64,000 nucleotides of DNA. Source: Hyphomicrobium sp. MC1. GTDB taxonomy: Bacteria; Pseudomonadota; Alphaproteobacteria; Rhizobiales; Hyphomicrobiaceae. The notes beneath the pieces were generated by a model. It did not search any database. It was given only the letters and a program-made list of their open reading frames with translations, and had not been told where the DNA came from. Of this stretch, positions 16,886 to 26,297 are shown piece by piece (the first letter of the stretch is position 1; each line of letters opens with the position of its first letter). The DNA is taken from positions 1,860,001-1,924,000 of the forward strand of contig NC_015717.1 of assembly GCF_000253295.1 (NCBI RefSeq). Reading direction: 5' to 3'. The position numbers and the translations under genes are program-made.

Positions 16886-17098
16886 CTCAATAGCATCTCG
16901 CAGCGGGATCGTTCGCACGACAGCAATGATGCGCGAAATATGCCGTGAGTGGGACGCGCAGATAACAAACTTCCAGTTTTATGACATGCGCGCCCGCGGT
17001 GTCCGTTTGTTATGATCGATTTGATTCTGCGGTGCCGCTCGAAGGGGGTGCCGCGCGCCGAACGGCGACTGGCAATGTTATCGTAAAGGCCATCTTTG

Positions 17099-17287
17099 AT
17101 GAGCATGCTCGGATGGATCCATCGGCGCGAACGCAAACCGGATGCGGAGGTGACGCCAACCCCGGTGCAGACGCCCGTCAACAAGCGGCCGAAGATCGAT
17201 CCTGAAGTCGCCAGAGAGCGGGCGCGCAAAAATAGCCCGTGGCGGTACGACGACGGCCCGTCACGCCGTCCGGTCGGCGGCAAATAG
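17099..17287 (+). CDS. Small hypothetical protein
   Basis: A 62-residue basic protein (MSMLGWIHRRERKP ... ARERARKNSPWRYDDGPSRRP) with no signal peptide or membrane segment. AAAGG lies about 9 bases before the ATG. It lies 175 bases upstream of the ParA gene. Low information content; kept because of its ribosome site and isolation. Confidence 0.45.
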   Translation: MSMLGWIHRRERKPDAEVTPTPVQTPVNKRPKIDPEVARERARKNSPWRYDDGPSRRPVGGK

Positions 17288-17462
17288 GGCCTTTTACCTT
17301 GTCGGCCCGCGCGTTGTGGTATCGCGGGGCTGGCATTTGCTCGATGTGGAACGTAGTGTCTCTCCCGGGGAGTTGGGGGCGTTCCGGTATGCTCGTGCGT
17401 GGTCTCGTCGGGCTTCTATACAACACTTTGACGTCCTGGCTGGTGGGCCGGGGAGTGTGGCG

Positions 17463-18338
17463 ATGAGCGTTACGATTGCGATCGCCAATCCGAAAGGCGG
17501 CGTCGGCAAGACGCTGACGACGATGATGCTGGCCGATGGGCTGGCGCTTTCCTACGGCGCTCGCGTGCTCGTACTCGACATGGATCCGCAGGCCGGGGCG
17601 ACCAAGGCGCTGCTTGGCATCGACGCGGAGCAGGAACTACGCGAGAGGCGGATCGGCCTTGGCGCCATGCTTCAGGCCTTTGCGCGCGGACGCGATATCC
17701 GTCTTGCTTCGCATCGGGTGGCGGCGAGCGATCTCGTCGAGCTTCAGGACCGTGAAAAAGGTTTTATCGATATCGTGCCGTCGAACCATGAGCTGCTGGG
17801 CGACATGGCCGACTTCGAACGTTCTGCGCACCGGAAACGGCGGCGCGACCGCCTCGATGTGCAGCTTGCGAAAGCTCTGCGCGCAGAGTTGAATAAATTC
17901 GATGACGAATACGATGCCGTTCTGGTCGATTGTCCAGCGGGGCCAGGACCGCTCGCGCTGGCGGGCATCCGGCTGGCGCATCATATCCTGGCGCCGACGA
18001 GCCTTGAGACGAACGCCTATTCGACGCTGACGGACTTCCTGAAGTTCATTCTCGCGGACGATCTCGATCTTGCGGCGCAGGTCAAGGTGCATCCGCTGAT
18101 TACGCAGTATCAGGCGACGAATTCTCTACAACGCGAGATGCTCCAGCACATCAAAGAAGGGCTGGCGCATCTCAACGCGATCTCCAGGCCGGTGCCTTAT
18201 ACGGCGGCTCTGCAAAACGCTGCCGCGCATCCGGGGATGGGCAACCTGCGGACGGCGCGGCAGAAATACGGCAACGCATTGCCAGATGTCGTGGCGCTGA
18301 CGAAGGCGGTTGTCGAGCGCGTGAGCGCAAATAGCTGA
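17463..18338 (+). CDS. ParA family ATPase (orphan)
   Basis: A 291-residue ParA/MinD-type ATPase. It starts MSVTIAIANPKGGVGKT, with the deviant Walker A at residues 8-16, VLVLDMDPQAGATKALLG at about 37, and VLVDCPAGPGPLALAG (Walker B region) at about 157. The usual partner ParB gene is not adjacent; the ParB-like protein at 3808 belongs to another family. Orphan ParA proteins position cargo such as chemoreceptor arrays or carboxysomes. The longer frame from 17316 has no ribosome site and is rejected. Confidence 0.85.
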   Translation: MSVTIAIANPKGGVGKTLTTMMLADGLALSYGARVLVLDMDPQAGATKALLGIDAEQELRERRIGLGAMLQAFARGRDIRLASHRVAASDLVELQDREKGFIDIVPSNHELLGDMADFERSAHRKRRRDRLDVQLAKALRAELNKFDDEYDAVLVDCPAGPGPLALAGIRLAHHILAPTSLETNAYSTLTDFLKFILADDLDLAAQVKVHPLITQYQATNSLQREMLQHIKEGLAHLNAISRPVPYTAALQNAAAHPGMGNLRTARQKYGNALPDVVALTKAVVERVSANS

Positions 18339-18470
18339 TAGTCGGTTACTGAGTGGATCAGCGACCATTTGGGGATGCCGGAGCCCGATGCGCGCGCTAT
18401 AAGTCCGGCTATTCGAGCCAAGGTCGGATCGCCCTTCGGCTTTGGGTTTTGATAAGTGAGGGGACCAATC

Positions 18471-19016
18471 ATGCTGATCCGTTTCCTGGGATACCTGCTG
18501 ATTTCGCTGGCGGCAGTCACGACGCCGGCGCTGGCGCAGCTCAAGCCCGGTGACAAGGCGCCTATGTTCAAGGCGCAGGCGTCACTCGGAGGCAAGCAGT
18601 TCACGTTCTCCCTGCCTGAGGCGCTCAAGAAAGGGCCCGTCGTCGTCTATTTCTATCCGAAGGCTTTCACGTCGGGCTGCACCGAGGAGGCGCACGATTT
18701 CGCTGAGGCGATGGGGCAGTTCCATGCTTTGGGAGCTTCGGTGATCGGGATCAGCAACGACGACATCGCGACGCTCAACAAGTTTTCGACGTCGGAGTGC
18801 CGCAGCAAATTTCCGGTGGCGGCCGACAGTGGCCAGCGGATCATGACAGCTTACGACTCGGTGATGATGGGCTTCATGCCTTATGCCAGCCGCACGTCTT
18901 ATGTCGTGACGCCGGACGGGCGGATTTCCTACGAGTACACGGCGCTAGATCCGTCGCAGCACGTGAAGAATACGTTGGCGGCGGTCAAAGCCTGGAAGAC
19001 GAAGCACCACAGCTAA
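18471..19016 (+). CDS. Secreted PrxQ/Bcp-type peroxiredoxin
   Basis: A 181-residue protein with a signal peptide (MLIRFLGYLLISLAAVTTPALA) and a peroxiredoxin domain beginning LKPGDKAPMFKAQ. The peroxidatic cysteine is in FYPKAFTSGCTEEAHDF (about residue 68), and a second cysteine occurs in STSECRSKFPVAAD. Periplasmic location is unusual but known for some Bcp relatives; the enzyme would reduce peroxides using a thioredoxin-like partner. GAGGGG precedes the ATG. The nearest neighbour, cysC, is convergent. Confidence 0.85.
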   Translation: MLIRFLGYLLISLAAVTTPALAQLKPGDKAPMFKAQASLGGKQFTFSLPEALKKGPVVVYFYPKAFTSGCTEEAHDFAEAMGQFHALGASVIGISNDDIATLNKFSTSECRSKFPVAADSGQRIMTAYDSVMMGFMPYASRTSYVVTPDGRISYEYTALDPSQHVKNTLAAVKAWKTKHHS

Positions 19017-19077
19017 ATGCGATCGCACTCGCGGCGATCAGACGGTGCTTCGGGAGGGGCTGGCTGCCGGGCGGCGG

Positions 19078-19719
19078 TCAGCCGTAAGGGCCTTCCAGGG
19101 CGCCCAATTCTTCGAGCTTGGAACGGATCGCGACCACGAGTTCCTCGGGATGCGCGCGGCCGTTCAGCTCGATTTCGGCATTCAGCGGCGGCTCGTAAGG
19201 TGCTGAGACGCCAGTGAACTGCGGAATGAGGCCCTGCCGCGCCTTCTTATAGAGTCCCTTGGCGTCCCGCTGCTCGCAGACGGTGAGGGGCGTGTTGACG
19301 AAGACCTCAAGAAATTCGCCGTTATCGAAGATCTTTCGTGCCGTTTCCCGGTGAGAAAGGAGCGGCGAGATCAGCGACACAATGACGATCAGTCCGGCGT
19401 CGACCATCAACTTGGCGACTTCGGCGATGCGGCGAACATTTTCGGCGCGTCCCGCTTCGGTGAAATCGAGGTCGCTGCAGAGGCCGGTACGGCAGCGGTC
19501 GCCGTCAAGCACGAACGTGTGCTGGCCGGAGGCATGCAAGGTCTGGTCGAGAAGATTGGCGATCGTCGTTTTGCCTGCGCCGGAAAGCCCGGTGAACCAC
19601 AAGCAACAGGCTTTCTGCCCCTTAGCGTCGGCCCGATCGTCTTTGCAGACGGCTGTATCCTGCCAAAGCAGATTCAAAGCGCGATCTCCGCGCAAACTTT
19701 CCATGCCGATTTTTCTCAT
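19078..19719 (-). CDS. cysC: Adenylylsulfate (APS) kinase
   Basis: CysC phosphorylates APS to PAPS. The 213-residue protein has the P-loop FTGLSGAGKTT (about 42-52), VLDGDRCRTGLCSDLDF (about 69-85, APS-binding region), ENVRRIAEVAKLM, and VFVNTPLTVCEQRDAKGLYKKAR. A GGGGGGAG site is adjacent to the ATG. It stands alone; cysN/D are not in the window. PAPS produced here could serve the sulfotransferase at 25468. Confidence 0.93.
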   Translation of the reverse strand: MRKIGMESLRGDRALNLLWQDTAVCKDDRADAKGQKACCLWFTGLSGAGKTTIANLLDQTLHASGQHTFVLDGDRCRTGLCSDLDFTEAGRAENVRRIAEVAKLMVDAGLIVIVSLISPLLSHRETARKIFDNGEFLEVFVNTPLTVCEQRDAKGLYKKARQGLIPQFTGVSAPYEPPLNAEIELNGRAHPEELVVAIRSKLEELGALEGPYG

Positions 19720-19930
19720 GGCTCCCCCCGGAGGTCACGGCCCAGGCTTCTGGGCGACCGCACGCCTCCAAGATAATCGTCATTGGACGGCTATGCCGAA
19801 AGATATAGGCTTTTTTGCACATCTATATCTTGCTCAGTAATAAGCTCGTCGAAGCGGTGCGGGGAGGCAACAAAAATCGCGCCCGGAGATACCGACGGCG
19901 ACCATCTGACAGACTTTGGCGCGTCTCGCT

Positions 19931-20236
19931 CTACCAGCGGCGGCGTGGCGGATGCGGCGGCCGCGGGGGAGGCTGGCAATACGGCTGCGGCATGAACGCG
20001 ACCTGCGGTCCCCACTGAGGGAACAGTCCGAAGTAGGGCATCGGGTACGGCGGCGCGTAGTAGATGCCGTTTTCCTCGTAAACGTAATTATAGGGGCGGG
20101 CGAGCAGGACCGGCGGCGGAATTGGCGTGACGAAAGCTTCTTCCGGCGGGGCTTCCTCGCCGCCGAAGTCGGCAGCGGACGCCAGTGCGGGCATAAAAAC
20201 GATGAAGGCGGCCGCGAGGATCGGCAGAATTTTCAT
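19931..20236 (-). CDS. Secreted Pro/Tyr-rich small protein
   Basis: A 101-residue protein with a signal peptide (MKILPILAAAFIVFMPALASA) and a mature part dominated by Pro, Tyr, Phe and Gln (YNYVYEENGIYYAPPYPMPY ... PPPRPPHPPRRRW). Similar low-complexity envelope proteins are frequent in Hyphomicrobiales. One cysteine only. Function unknown. Confidence 0.65.
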   Translation of the reverse strand: MKILPILAAAFIVFMPALASAADFGGEEAPPEEAFVTPIPPPVLLARPYNYVYEENGIYYAPPYPMPYFGLFPQWGPQVAFMPQPYCQPPPRPPHPPRRRW

Positions 20237-20472
20237 GGCTTGCAAGCGCTCGGTCCGAATGTGGCTCATTGCGATCTTTGGTCGGAATGGTGCGAGCGCT
20301 GTTCGCTACTTCAACGAAGCGCGCGGCCTTACAACTTGGGATCGCGATAGTCGTGAGCATTTTCGGGGACGCCGTGTAACGAACAGTTAAGACGGCGAAA
20401 AATCTTTTTTCCGGCTTGGGTGCAGGCCGCGTGCGGAAATCTTCCGCGGATTATGTGTCCGGACGAAGCCTG

Positions 20473-20919
20473 TCAGTCGAGCTTGCGCGATTTTGAGAGG
20501 AACTCCATCGTCTTTGGGTCGGGACCATTGCAAAACGTGAACAGTGCCCGCGCGTAAATGCTTTCGTGTCCAGTGACGGCGGCGAAGAGCGTCATCGAGG
20601 AATGGAATTTCAGATTGTCCGGATTGCCGAGAATCTGGAGGAGCGAATCGTATCGGTGTTCGAGGATCAGCGCCGTCATTTGTGCAAGTCGCGGACCGAG
20701 CACCGGGTGACAGACATAGGCGAGCGCTTCCTCGTAGCTGCCAATGCCATATTTCTCCGACATGGCGCTGGAGCCTAATCCGCGCATCTGCGGAAACGTG
20801 TACCACATCCAATGGGATTGCTTCTTGCCGGCCGTCAATTCGCTGACGACGCGCTCGTAGGTGTGCGCCTGAGCACTGACGAAACGTTCGAGGTCGAATG
20901 GATCGCGAAGGTCTTGCAT
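20473..20919 (-). CDS. DUF1810 family protein
   Basis: A 148-residue protein matching DUF1810 throughout: DPFDLERFVSAQAHTYERVV, KQSHWMWYTFPQMRGLGSS, YGIGSYEEALAYVCHPVLG, and FHSSMTLFAAV. The family is common in bacteria and its fold and biochemical role are unassigned in what I know. No signal peptide. Stands alone. Confidence 0.9.
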   Translation of the reverse strand: MQDLRDPFDLERFVSAQAHTYERVVSELTAGKKQSHWMWYTFPQMRGLGSSAMSEKYGIGSYEEALAYVCHPVLGPRLAQMTALILEHRYDSLLQILGNPDNLKFHSSMTLFAAVTGHESIYARALFTFCNGPDPKTMEFLSKSRKLD

Positions 20920-21407
20920 GGTCTCACCGCAGAAGCCGGTCGGCGCCGTGCGCAGGATTTAGCGTCGTTACGACAATCCTGAGGCGGCAGCAGCGGACGG
21001 TCCGGAAGCGTCAGATCGACAAAAGAGAAGCTGAAAGCGAACGTGAAAATCGGCGTCAGCGCTGCGCTTAGAAGGCGCAGCCTGTTGTTCGCAGTTGCGA
21101 GATCGTCGGCATTTCATTGGTCATCGTCTGCTCCGGAAAATGGCATGCTGAAAAGTCATAAAAGCCCCGCTCTTATAGGTGGTGCTCCGTATTCGCACAA
21201 ATATTTCCCGGCCGTCTTTCCAAAGGAAGTTTCAGGCGAAGGCTGCGGCGCTCGATGAAACGGTCGTCTGCGGATCAGCTTGATATTTCGCGAGAATTTT
21301 TGGGCTCTTCGTCAAGGGTCCCGAGAGCAAAGGTGCCATCGCGGAGCGCCTATTGTGGATGCCCCGTGCTTGCGTATGGTCGCGCGCAAATATGAAGGGA
21401 TATCGGA
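20920..21407. other. 488-bp region without a supported gene
   Basis: Short frames occur on both strands, but none has a good ribosome site, a recognisable family or protein-like composition. A short GC-rich hairpin-like stretch (AAAAGCCCCGCTC, near 21161) is the only structure seen. It probably holds the promoter of the MFS gene at 21408. Confidence 0.4.
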
Positions 21408-22610
21408 ATGGCGCGCGCTGATGCCTTGCAGGCATCCTCTCCAAAAATCACCAAAGCCATCATCTGCGCATTTTGTACCGGGCTCATCGGCATTGGGCTC
21501 GCGCGCTTCGCCTATACGCCGCTGCTGCCCGCGCTCGTCGATGCGCACTGGTTTGCGCCGGCCGCTGCCGCGTATCTCGGCGCGGCCAATCTCGCCGGCT
21601 ACCTCGCTGGCGCCGTGCTCGGGAGGCCCATTTCCGCACGCCTTTCGAGCGTCGCGGTGTTGCGCGCCATGATGGTCCTGGCGACGGCCGCCTTTTTCGC
21701 GTGCGCGTTGCCGCAGGGCTTTCTGTGGTTTTTCGTATGGCGCTTTGCTGCGGGCTTTGCGGGCGGAGCGATGATGGTTCTCGCCGCTCCGATGGTGCTC
21801 GCGCACGTTCCGCCTGCGCGGCGCGGATTGGCGGGCGGGATGATCTTCATGGGGATCGGCGCCGGCATTGCGGCGTCGGGAACGGTCATTCCTTTCCTAT
21901 TGCAGTTCGGAGTGCAGGCCGCATGGATCGGCCTTGGAGTGCTGTCGTTCGTGCTGACGGCTATTGCCTGGAGCGGCTGGCCGGATGGGCCGGGTCATGT
22001 GCCGACGGCCCCATCGGGGCATATTCATCCGCCGCGCCTCGGTGCACTCCGCGCGCTTTATGTCGAGTATGCGCTCAATGCGGGTGGGTGGGTGCCACAC
22101 ATGATTTTTCTCGTCGATTTCGTGGCGCGCGGATTAGGGCAAGGTGTGAAAGTCGGTGCGGAGTTCTGGGTCGCCTTCGGACTGAGCGCGACGGCCGGTC
22201 CGATTCTGGCTGGGCACATCGCGGACCGTATCGGATTTAGATCGGCGTTGCGCTTGGCGTTCAGCTTGCAGATCTTCGCAATCGGTCTGCTCGTGTTCGA
22301 TGTGACCAGCACGCCCTGGCTGTTTCTGTCGAGCATCATCATTGGTGCGTTCGTGACCGGAACCGTGCCGCTGGTTCTCGGGCGCATTCACGAGCTTCTG
22401 CCGCATCATCCGGCCGAGCAGAAGGCGGCCTGGAGCGTTGCGACCGTGGCGTTTGCGCTATGCCAGGCTGCAGCCGCTTACGGATTTTCATTCATCTTCG
22501 CACATAGCGGCGGCGATTATCGCATTCTGTTTGTTATCGGCATGATTGCGATGTCACTGGCGCTCGTCATTGATGTCGGCGGGACTTTCCGGGAAAAGGC
22601 AATGCGCTAG
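21408..22610 (+). CDS. YbfB/YjiJ family MFS transporter
   Basis: A 400-residue protein with about 12 transmembrane helices. FCTGLIGIGLARFAYTPLLPAL near the N-terminus and the RLSSVAVLRAM and FVWRFAAGFAGGAMM segments are typical of the YbfB/YjiJ branch of the major facilitator superfamily. The substrate is unknown. It is followed 155 bases downstream by a DUF1772 membrane protein. Confidence 0.8.
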   Translation: MARADALQASSPKITKAIICAFCTGLIGIGLARFAYTPLLPALVDAHWFAPAAAAYLGAANLAGYLAGAVLGRPISARLSSVAVLRAMMVLATAAFFACALPQGFLWFFVWRFAAGFAGGAMMVLAAPMVLAHVPPARRGLAGGMIFMGIGAGIAASGTVIPFLLQFGVQAAWIGLGVLSFVLTAIAWSGWPDGPGHVPTAPSGHIHPPRLGALRALYVEYALNAGGWVPHMIFLVDFVARGLGQGVKVGAEFWVAFGLSATAGPILAGHIADRIGFRSALRLAFSLQIFAIGLLVFDVTSTPWLFLSSIIIGAFVTGTVPLVLGRIHELLPHHPAEQKAAWSVATVAFALCQAAAAYGFSFIFAHSGGDYRILFVIGMIAMSLALVIDVGGTFREKAMR

Positions 22611-22765
22611 GCGGCAAGGGCTCGCGTATCGCCCGCAAGGCGTTGGCCGAAAAATACTGCCGTTCATATTCTGCGCACTTCGTTTGGCTGCCAATAACTG
22701 CTTTGGGAAAGCCATCGGGACGCGTAGCTTCTCCTCGCGGACATGTCCGGCCGTCGGGAGTTGCA

Positions 22766-23266
22766 ATGATGCAGACGATCGTGACAGCGCTGCTCTGGTT
22801 TTCCGCCATTGGGTGCGCCGTGATGGGCGGCGTTTACTTCGCGTTTTCTGCATTCATCATGGCGGCGTTAGGCCGGATCGACCATGCAGCGGGGATTGCT
22901 GCGATGAATGCCATCAACACGGACATTTTAAAATCGCTGTTCATGCCGCTGTTCTTCGGCACTTCGGTCGCCAGTTTGGCGTTAGCGGTTCTGGCGTTGT
23001 GGCATTGGGGAAACGAGGGCGCCGCTCCGATGTTCGCGGGCGGCGTGATCTATGTCGTCGGCATGTTCATTGTTACAATTGTCTTCAATGTACCGCTAAA
23101 CGACGCTTTGTCGGCTGCAGATCCGATGACGGCATCGTCAGGGGGCGTTTGGAAGCGGTACGTGTCCGATTGGACGATATGGAACCACGTCCGTACCGCT
23201 GCCTCGATTGCAGCGAGCACGCTGTTCATTTTCGCCCTGATGGCGTGGAATGCGCGTTCGGTCTAA
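22766..23266 (+). CDS. DUF1772 (anthrone oxygenase-like) membrane protein
   Basis: A 166-residue protein with four predicted membrane helices, starting MMQTIVTALLWFSAIGC with GGGAG upstream. VYFAFSAFIMAALGRI, a central FNVPLNDAL and the terminal WNHVRTAASIAAS (WNxxR-type) match DUF1772, a family that includes fungal anthrone oxygenases; bacterial members are uncharacterised. The longer frame from 22643 is rejected because it adds a charged, unconserved leader. Confidence 0.8.
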   Translation: MMQTIVTALLWFSAIGCAVMGGVYFAFSAFIMAALGRIDHAAGIAAMNAINTDILKSLFMPLFFGTSVASLALAVLALWHWGNEGAAPMFAGGVIYVVGMFIVTIVFNVPLNDALSAADPMTASSGGVWKRYVSDWTIWNHVRTAASIAASTLFIFALMAWNARSV

Positions 23267-23309
23267 ATATAATATCGTCAGCTTTTTAAGCGTTATTTTC
23301 ATAATATCC

Positions 23310-23395
23310 GAATACGGAATATCAGAGAACTGTTGGTGATATCCTAACGCTTTCTCAATGCCGGCGGCTTAGAATACCTTTTCAGAATACGGAAT
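23310..23395. repeat. Pair of 11-bp direct repeats GAATACGGAAT
   Basis: GAATACGGAAT occurs at 23310-23320 (inside a near-palindrome, ATATCCG-AATA-CGGAATAT) and again at 23385-23395, where it overlaps the ATG of the diguanylate cyclase gene. A partial copy (GAATACC) lies at 23372. The region is AT-rich compared with its surroundings. A protein-binding operator is a plausible reading. Confidence 0.4.
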
Positions 23396-25259
23396 GAATT
23401 TTGTCGTGACGCGGTGGGTCACTGATTTGATGCGCGACAGCGATATTCCAACGCGCAGTATTGATTTGCTTCTGTCTCGACGCTCCGACAACGGCGGCCT
23501 CGCCGGGATTTCGCATTTCGATTGGCCGTCGTCGGGGCTGCCGCCGTTTCAGGACTGGCCCACGGCATTGAGCATGGCCGCGCGGCTTGTGGCCCACGCG
23601 TCCGTACCCATGGCATTGATGGTCGGACGGGAAGGTCACCTCGTGCCGAATGCGGCGGCGACCGTGCTATTCAGCGAATTTACACGCGGTGATTTCCTCG
23701 GCCGGCCGGTCGAAGAGGTTGTCGGGGAAGGGGCGAAATTCTACGCCGACGTTCTATCGCGCGTGTTCACCGGCGAAAGCTGCAGCTTCCATGATCAGCC
23801 GATGCGTCTCGTGCGCAACGGCCAATGGGCGACGCGCTGGTTCAATCTGCATTTCACGCCGGTCGCCGATGCGCAGGGACAGGTGCTGGGCGTGCTTGCA
23901 ATCGCGTCGGAGGTTACGAGCCATGTCCAATGCGCGCGCAAACTTCGGGAGTCGGAGCAGCGGCTGAAGCTTGCGCTTGAATCGTCCGGTATGGTCGGCG
24001 TCTGGGACTTCGACGTCAAAACGAATATCAGCACGGCCGACGCCAACGTGGCGCGAATGTATGGATTGTCCGCCACTGGCTGTGTCCGCGGTGTCGATGA
24101 CGGGCATTTCATACGCGCGATCCATAGCGGTGACCGCGCGCGCGTAGAGGAGACGCTGCATACCGCCATCGAGACGCGGACCTCTTATCGCTGCAAGTAT
24201 CGTGTCCTGCCGCATGGCGGAGCGCTGCGTTGGGTCATTACGTCGGCCAAGCCTGTCTACGACGACCGCGGCGACCTCGTGCGCATGTCCGGCGTCGTTG
24301 TCGATGTGACCGATCAGATGGAAACGGCGTCGGCGCTGGCGCAGAGCCGCTTTCAATTTGAAACCCTGACGGAAGCGCTGCCGCAAATCGTATGGAGCTG
24401 CGATGCCGAGGGACGGCACGATTATTTTTCAGCGCGCTGGAGCGAATTTACAGGGATGCTCTCACACGAAATCAGCGAAGATACCTGGAAGATGCTGGTC
24501 TATCCGGCGCACTGGGATATGGTCCGCAAGAAGTGGGGCGACGCGATTGCAACCGGCACGCCTTACGACATCGACTATCGGTTCCGTCATCATTCCGGAG
24601 AGTATCGGTGGCTTCGCGTCATGGCCTTGCCGATACGGGACGACGAGGGAAACATCACGCGATGGTTCGGCACGAGCACCGACATCCATGACTCCTACCT
24701 CGCGGCGGAGGAACGCGCCCGGCTCACAAAAGAGCTGGAGCGCATGGCGACGGAGGATCAGCTTACCGAGGTGTTGACCCGGCGCGCTTTCATCAATAGC
24801 GCCTCTGCCGCAATAGCGCAGGCCTCAGCACACGCCGCACCCGTCAGCCTGCTGATGATGGATCTCGATCACTTCAAGTCGATTAACGATGAGTATGGCC
24901 ATCCGTGTGGCGACCAGGTGCTGGCCGCTGCGGCAAAGCGGATCAAGGCCTGCGTCAAGAAACAGGATCTCGTCGGCCGATTGGGTGGCGAGGAATTTGC
25001 CATTCTGCTCAGCGGTTGTGGGGCGCGTGAGGCGAAGGCCGTAGCAGACAGAATTTGCGGGGCGCTTGAGGCCAGGCCGATCGCAATGGAGAACGGTCTC
25101 AGCGTTGCCGTGACGGTCAGTGTGGGGGCGACGACGCGATCGGCGCCGGACGACGATTTGGCGTCGCTACTTCTCGTTGCCGACAAGGCGCTCTATCAGG
25201 CGAAAGCGGCGGGTCGTAATCGCTCGGTCTTTCACGAGAGCGTAGCCGACCAAGCCTAA
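23394..25259 (+). CDS. PAS-PAS-PAS-GGDEF diguanylate cyclase
   Basis: A 621-residue cytoplasmic sensor. Three PAS domains follow one another (about residues 65-185, 195-310 and 320-440; the second begins LKLALESSGMVGVWDFD, the third LTEALPQIVWSCDAEG), with the usual RWFGTSTDIHD PAC end, then a GGDEF domain (455-615) with DLDHFKSINDEYGHPCGD and an active-site GGEEF. The inhibitory I-site position reads KKQD instead of RxxD, so product inhibition may be weak. No EAL domain. It should make c-di-GMP in response to a PAS-sensed signal. The ATG at 23394 has no clear ribosome site; the Met at 23430 is possible. Confidence 0.9.
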   Translation: MNFVVTRWVTDLMRDSDIPTRSIDLLLSRRSDNGGLAGISHFDWPSSGLPPFQDWPTALSMAARLVAHASVPMALMVGREGHLVPNAAATVLFSEFTRGDFLGRPVEEVVGEGAKFYADVLSRVFTGESCSFHDQPMRLVRNGQWATRWFNLHFTPVADAQGQVLGVLAIASEVTSHVQCARKLRESEQRLKLALESSGMVGVWDFDVKTNISTADANVARMYGLSATGCVRGVDDGHFIRAIHSGDRARVEETLHTAIETRTSYRCKYRVLPHGGALRWVITSAKPVYDDRGDLVRMSGVVVDVTDQMETASALAQSRFQFETLTEALPQIVWSCDAEGRHDYFSARWSEFTGMLSHEISEDTWKMLVYPAHWDMVRKKWGDAIATGTPYDIDYRFRHHSGEYRWLRVMALPIRDDEGNITRWFGTSTDIHDSYLAAEERARLTKELERMATEDQLTEVLTRRAFINSASAAIAQASAHAAPVSLLMMDLDHFKSINDEYGHPCGDQVLAAAAKRIKACVKKQDLVGRLGGEEFAILLSGCGAREAKAVADRICGALEARPIAMENGLSVAVTVSVGATTRSAPDDDLASLLLVADKALYQAKAAGRNRSVFHESVADQA

Positions 25260-25467
25260 TCGGCGCGAATGCGCGCCTCATTTCAGGAATAATTACGCAA
25301 AAACAGTCTGTTATATGGGTTTCGCGCCGCGCGAAGCCGCGATCCCCCGCGACCAAAAAGTTGTCCATTATGACTTTTAGGATAGCTCTCTCGGTGTGAC
25401 TTGCCGATAATGTGATCTAAGCTGCTCAGTCTATCCGACGTCGAGCTATCACGGGGGGAAGTCTGGC

Positions 25468-26286
25468 ATGCCGGAGCCGTTGCTCATCCATATCCACGTG
25501 CCGAAATGCGCAGGTACGACGGTTGAAAAGCATTTGGCGTACGAGCTGGGCCATTCGGGCGTGTGGTTTGCGCCGAAGCGGACGCGGCAATTTCCGCTCG
25601 GTTGGTTCGGTCGAAAATACAACGATAAGCCGCCGGCGCCGCTCGACCAGATCAAAGCCTTATCCGGGCATTTCATCGGCCGCTCGATCGAGGAGCAGTT
25701 CAAGGACCGCAAAATCGTTCGCTCGATCATTCTTCGCGAGCCCGAAAGCCTGATGCTGTCCTATTACAATTATCGCATGATCCGGTACATCCAGCAGGGA
25801 CTGCGGCCCTATGGGTTCTCGCTGTTTTTGCGGGCAACGCGCCAGAACTTCATTTCGCATTTCCTCTTGGACCGCTGGCTCGAACTTCCGTGGCTGGATC
25901 TGGTGCGACTGTCGGATCAGCAGAAGATGCGTCTGCTCGACGAAGCGTTGGCGTCTGTCGATCATATTGCTCCGATCAGCGAGGCGGACGACCTGGTTCG
26001 CAAAATCTCGGCCGAACTCGGTATCTCGCCGGTGGCTAAACGGCAAAACACGACTGAGGACGGAAAAGCAAAGGCCGGTTGGACGATGGTGCGCCATGGC
26101 GATCTGTCGGAAGCTGAGCGCGTCGAGCTTAAATCGCGCACACAGCTTGATCGTTATCTGTGGCGACGGTGGGTGCTGAAAGAAGACGTCAGAGTTGCCC
26201 CCGATCTGCAAAGTCAATTCAGGCGCTCGGAGCTTCTGAGACCCCGCTATCAATGCGAGCGGCGCCTTGCCCGTTTGTTCGGGTAA
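25468..26286 (+). CDS. PAPS-dependent sulfotransferase family protein
   Basis: A 272-residue protein that begins MPEPLLIHIHVPKCAGTT, the 5'-phosphosulfate-binding loop of sulfotransferases (PKCAGTT, residues 12-18). The 3'-phosphate-binding motif follows as VRSIILREPESLMLSYYNYR (about 89-108), with the R...P....S.Y pattern. It would transfer sulfate from PAPS to an unknown acceptor (sugar, lipid or peptide). It is followed after 11 bases by cysQ, which removes the PAP by-product; the pair almost certainly forms one transcript. Confidence 0.85.
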   Translation: MPEPLLIHIHVPKCAGTTVEKHLAYELGHSGVWFAPKRTRQFPLGWFGRKYNDKPPAPLDQIKALSGHFIGRSIEEQFKDRKIVRSIILREPESLMLSYYNYRMIRYIQQGLRPYGFSLFLRATRQNFISHFLLDRWLELPWLDLVRLSDQQKMRLLDEALASVDHIAPISEADDLVRKISAELGISPVAKRQNTTEDGKAKAGWTMVRHGDLSEAERVELKSRTQLDRYLWRRWVLKEDVRVAPDLQSQFRRSELLRPRYQCERRLARLFG

Positions 26287-26297
26287 GAGAAGAAGAA

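Noticed and set aside
17316..17462. 49-residue N-terminal extension of the ParA gene
   Set aside because: Homologues start at the Walker A region (MSVTIAIANPKGG); the extension is not conserved and has no ribosome site.
21043..21258. 71-codon plus-strand frame in the 20.9-21.4 kb gap
   Set aside because: Basic, low-information composition, no ribosome site and no family.
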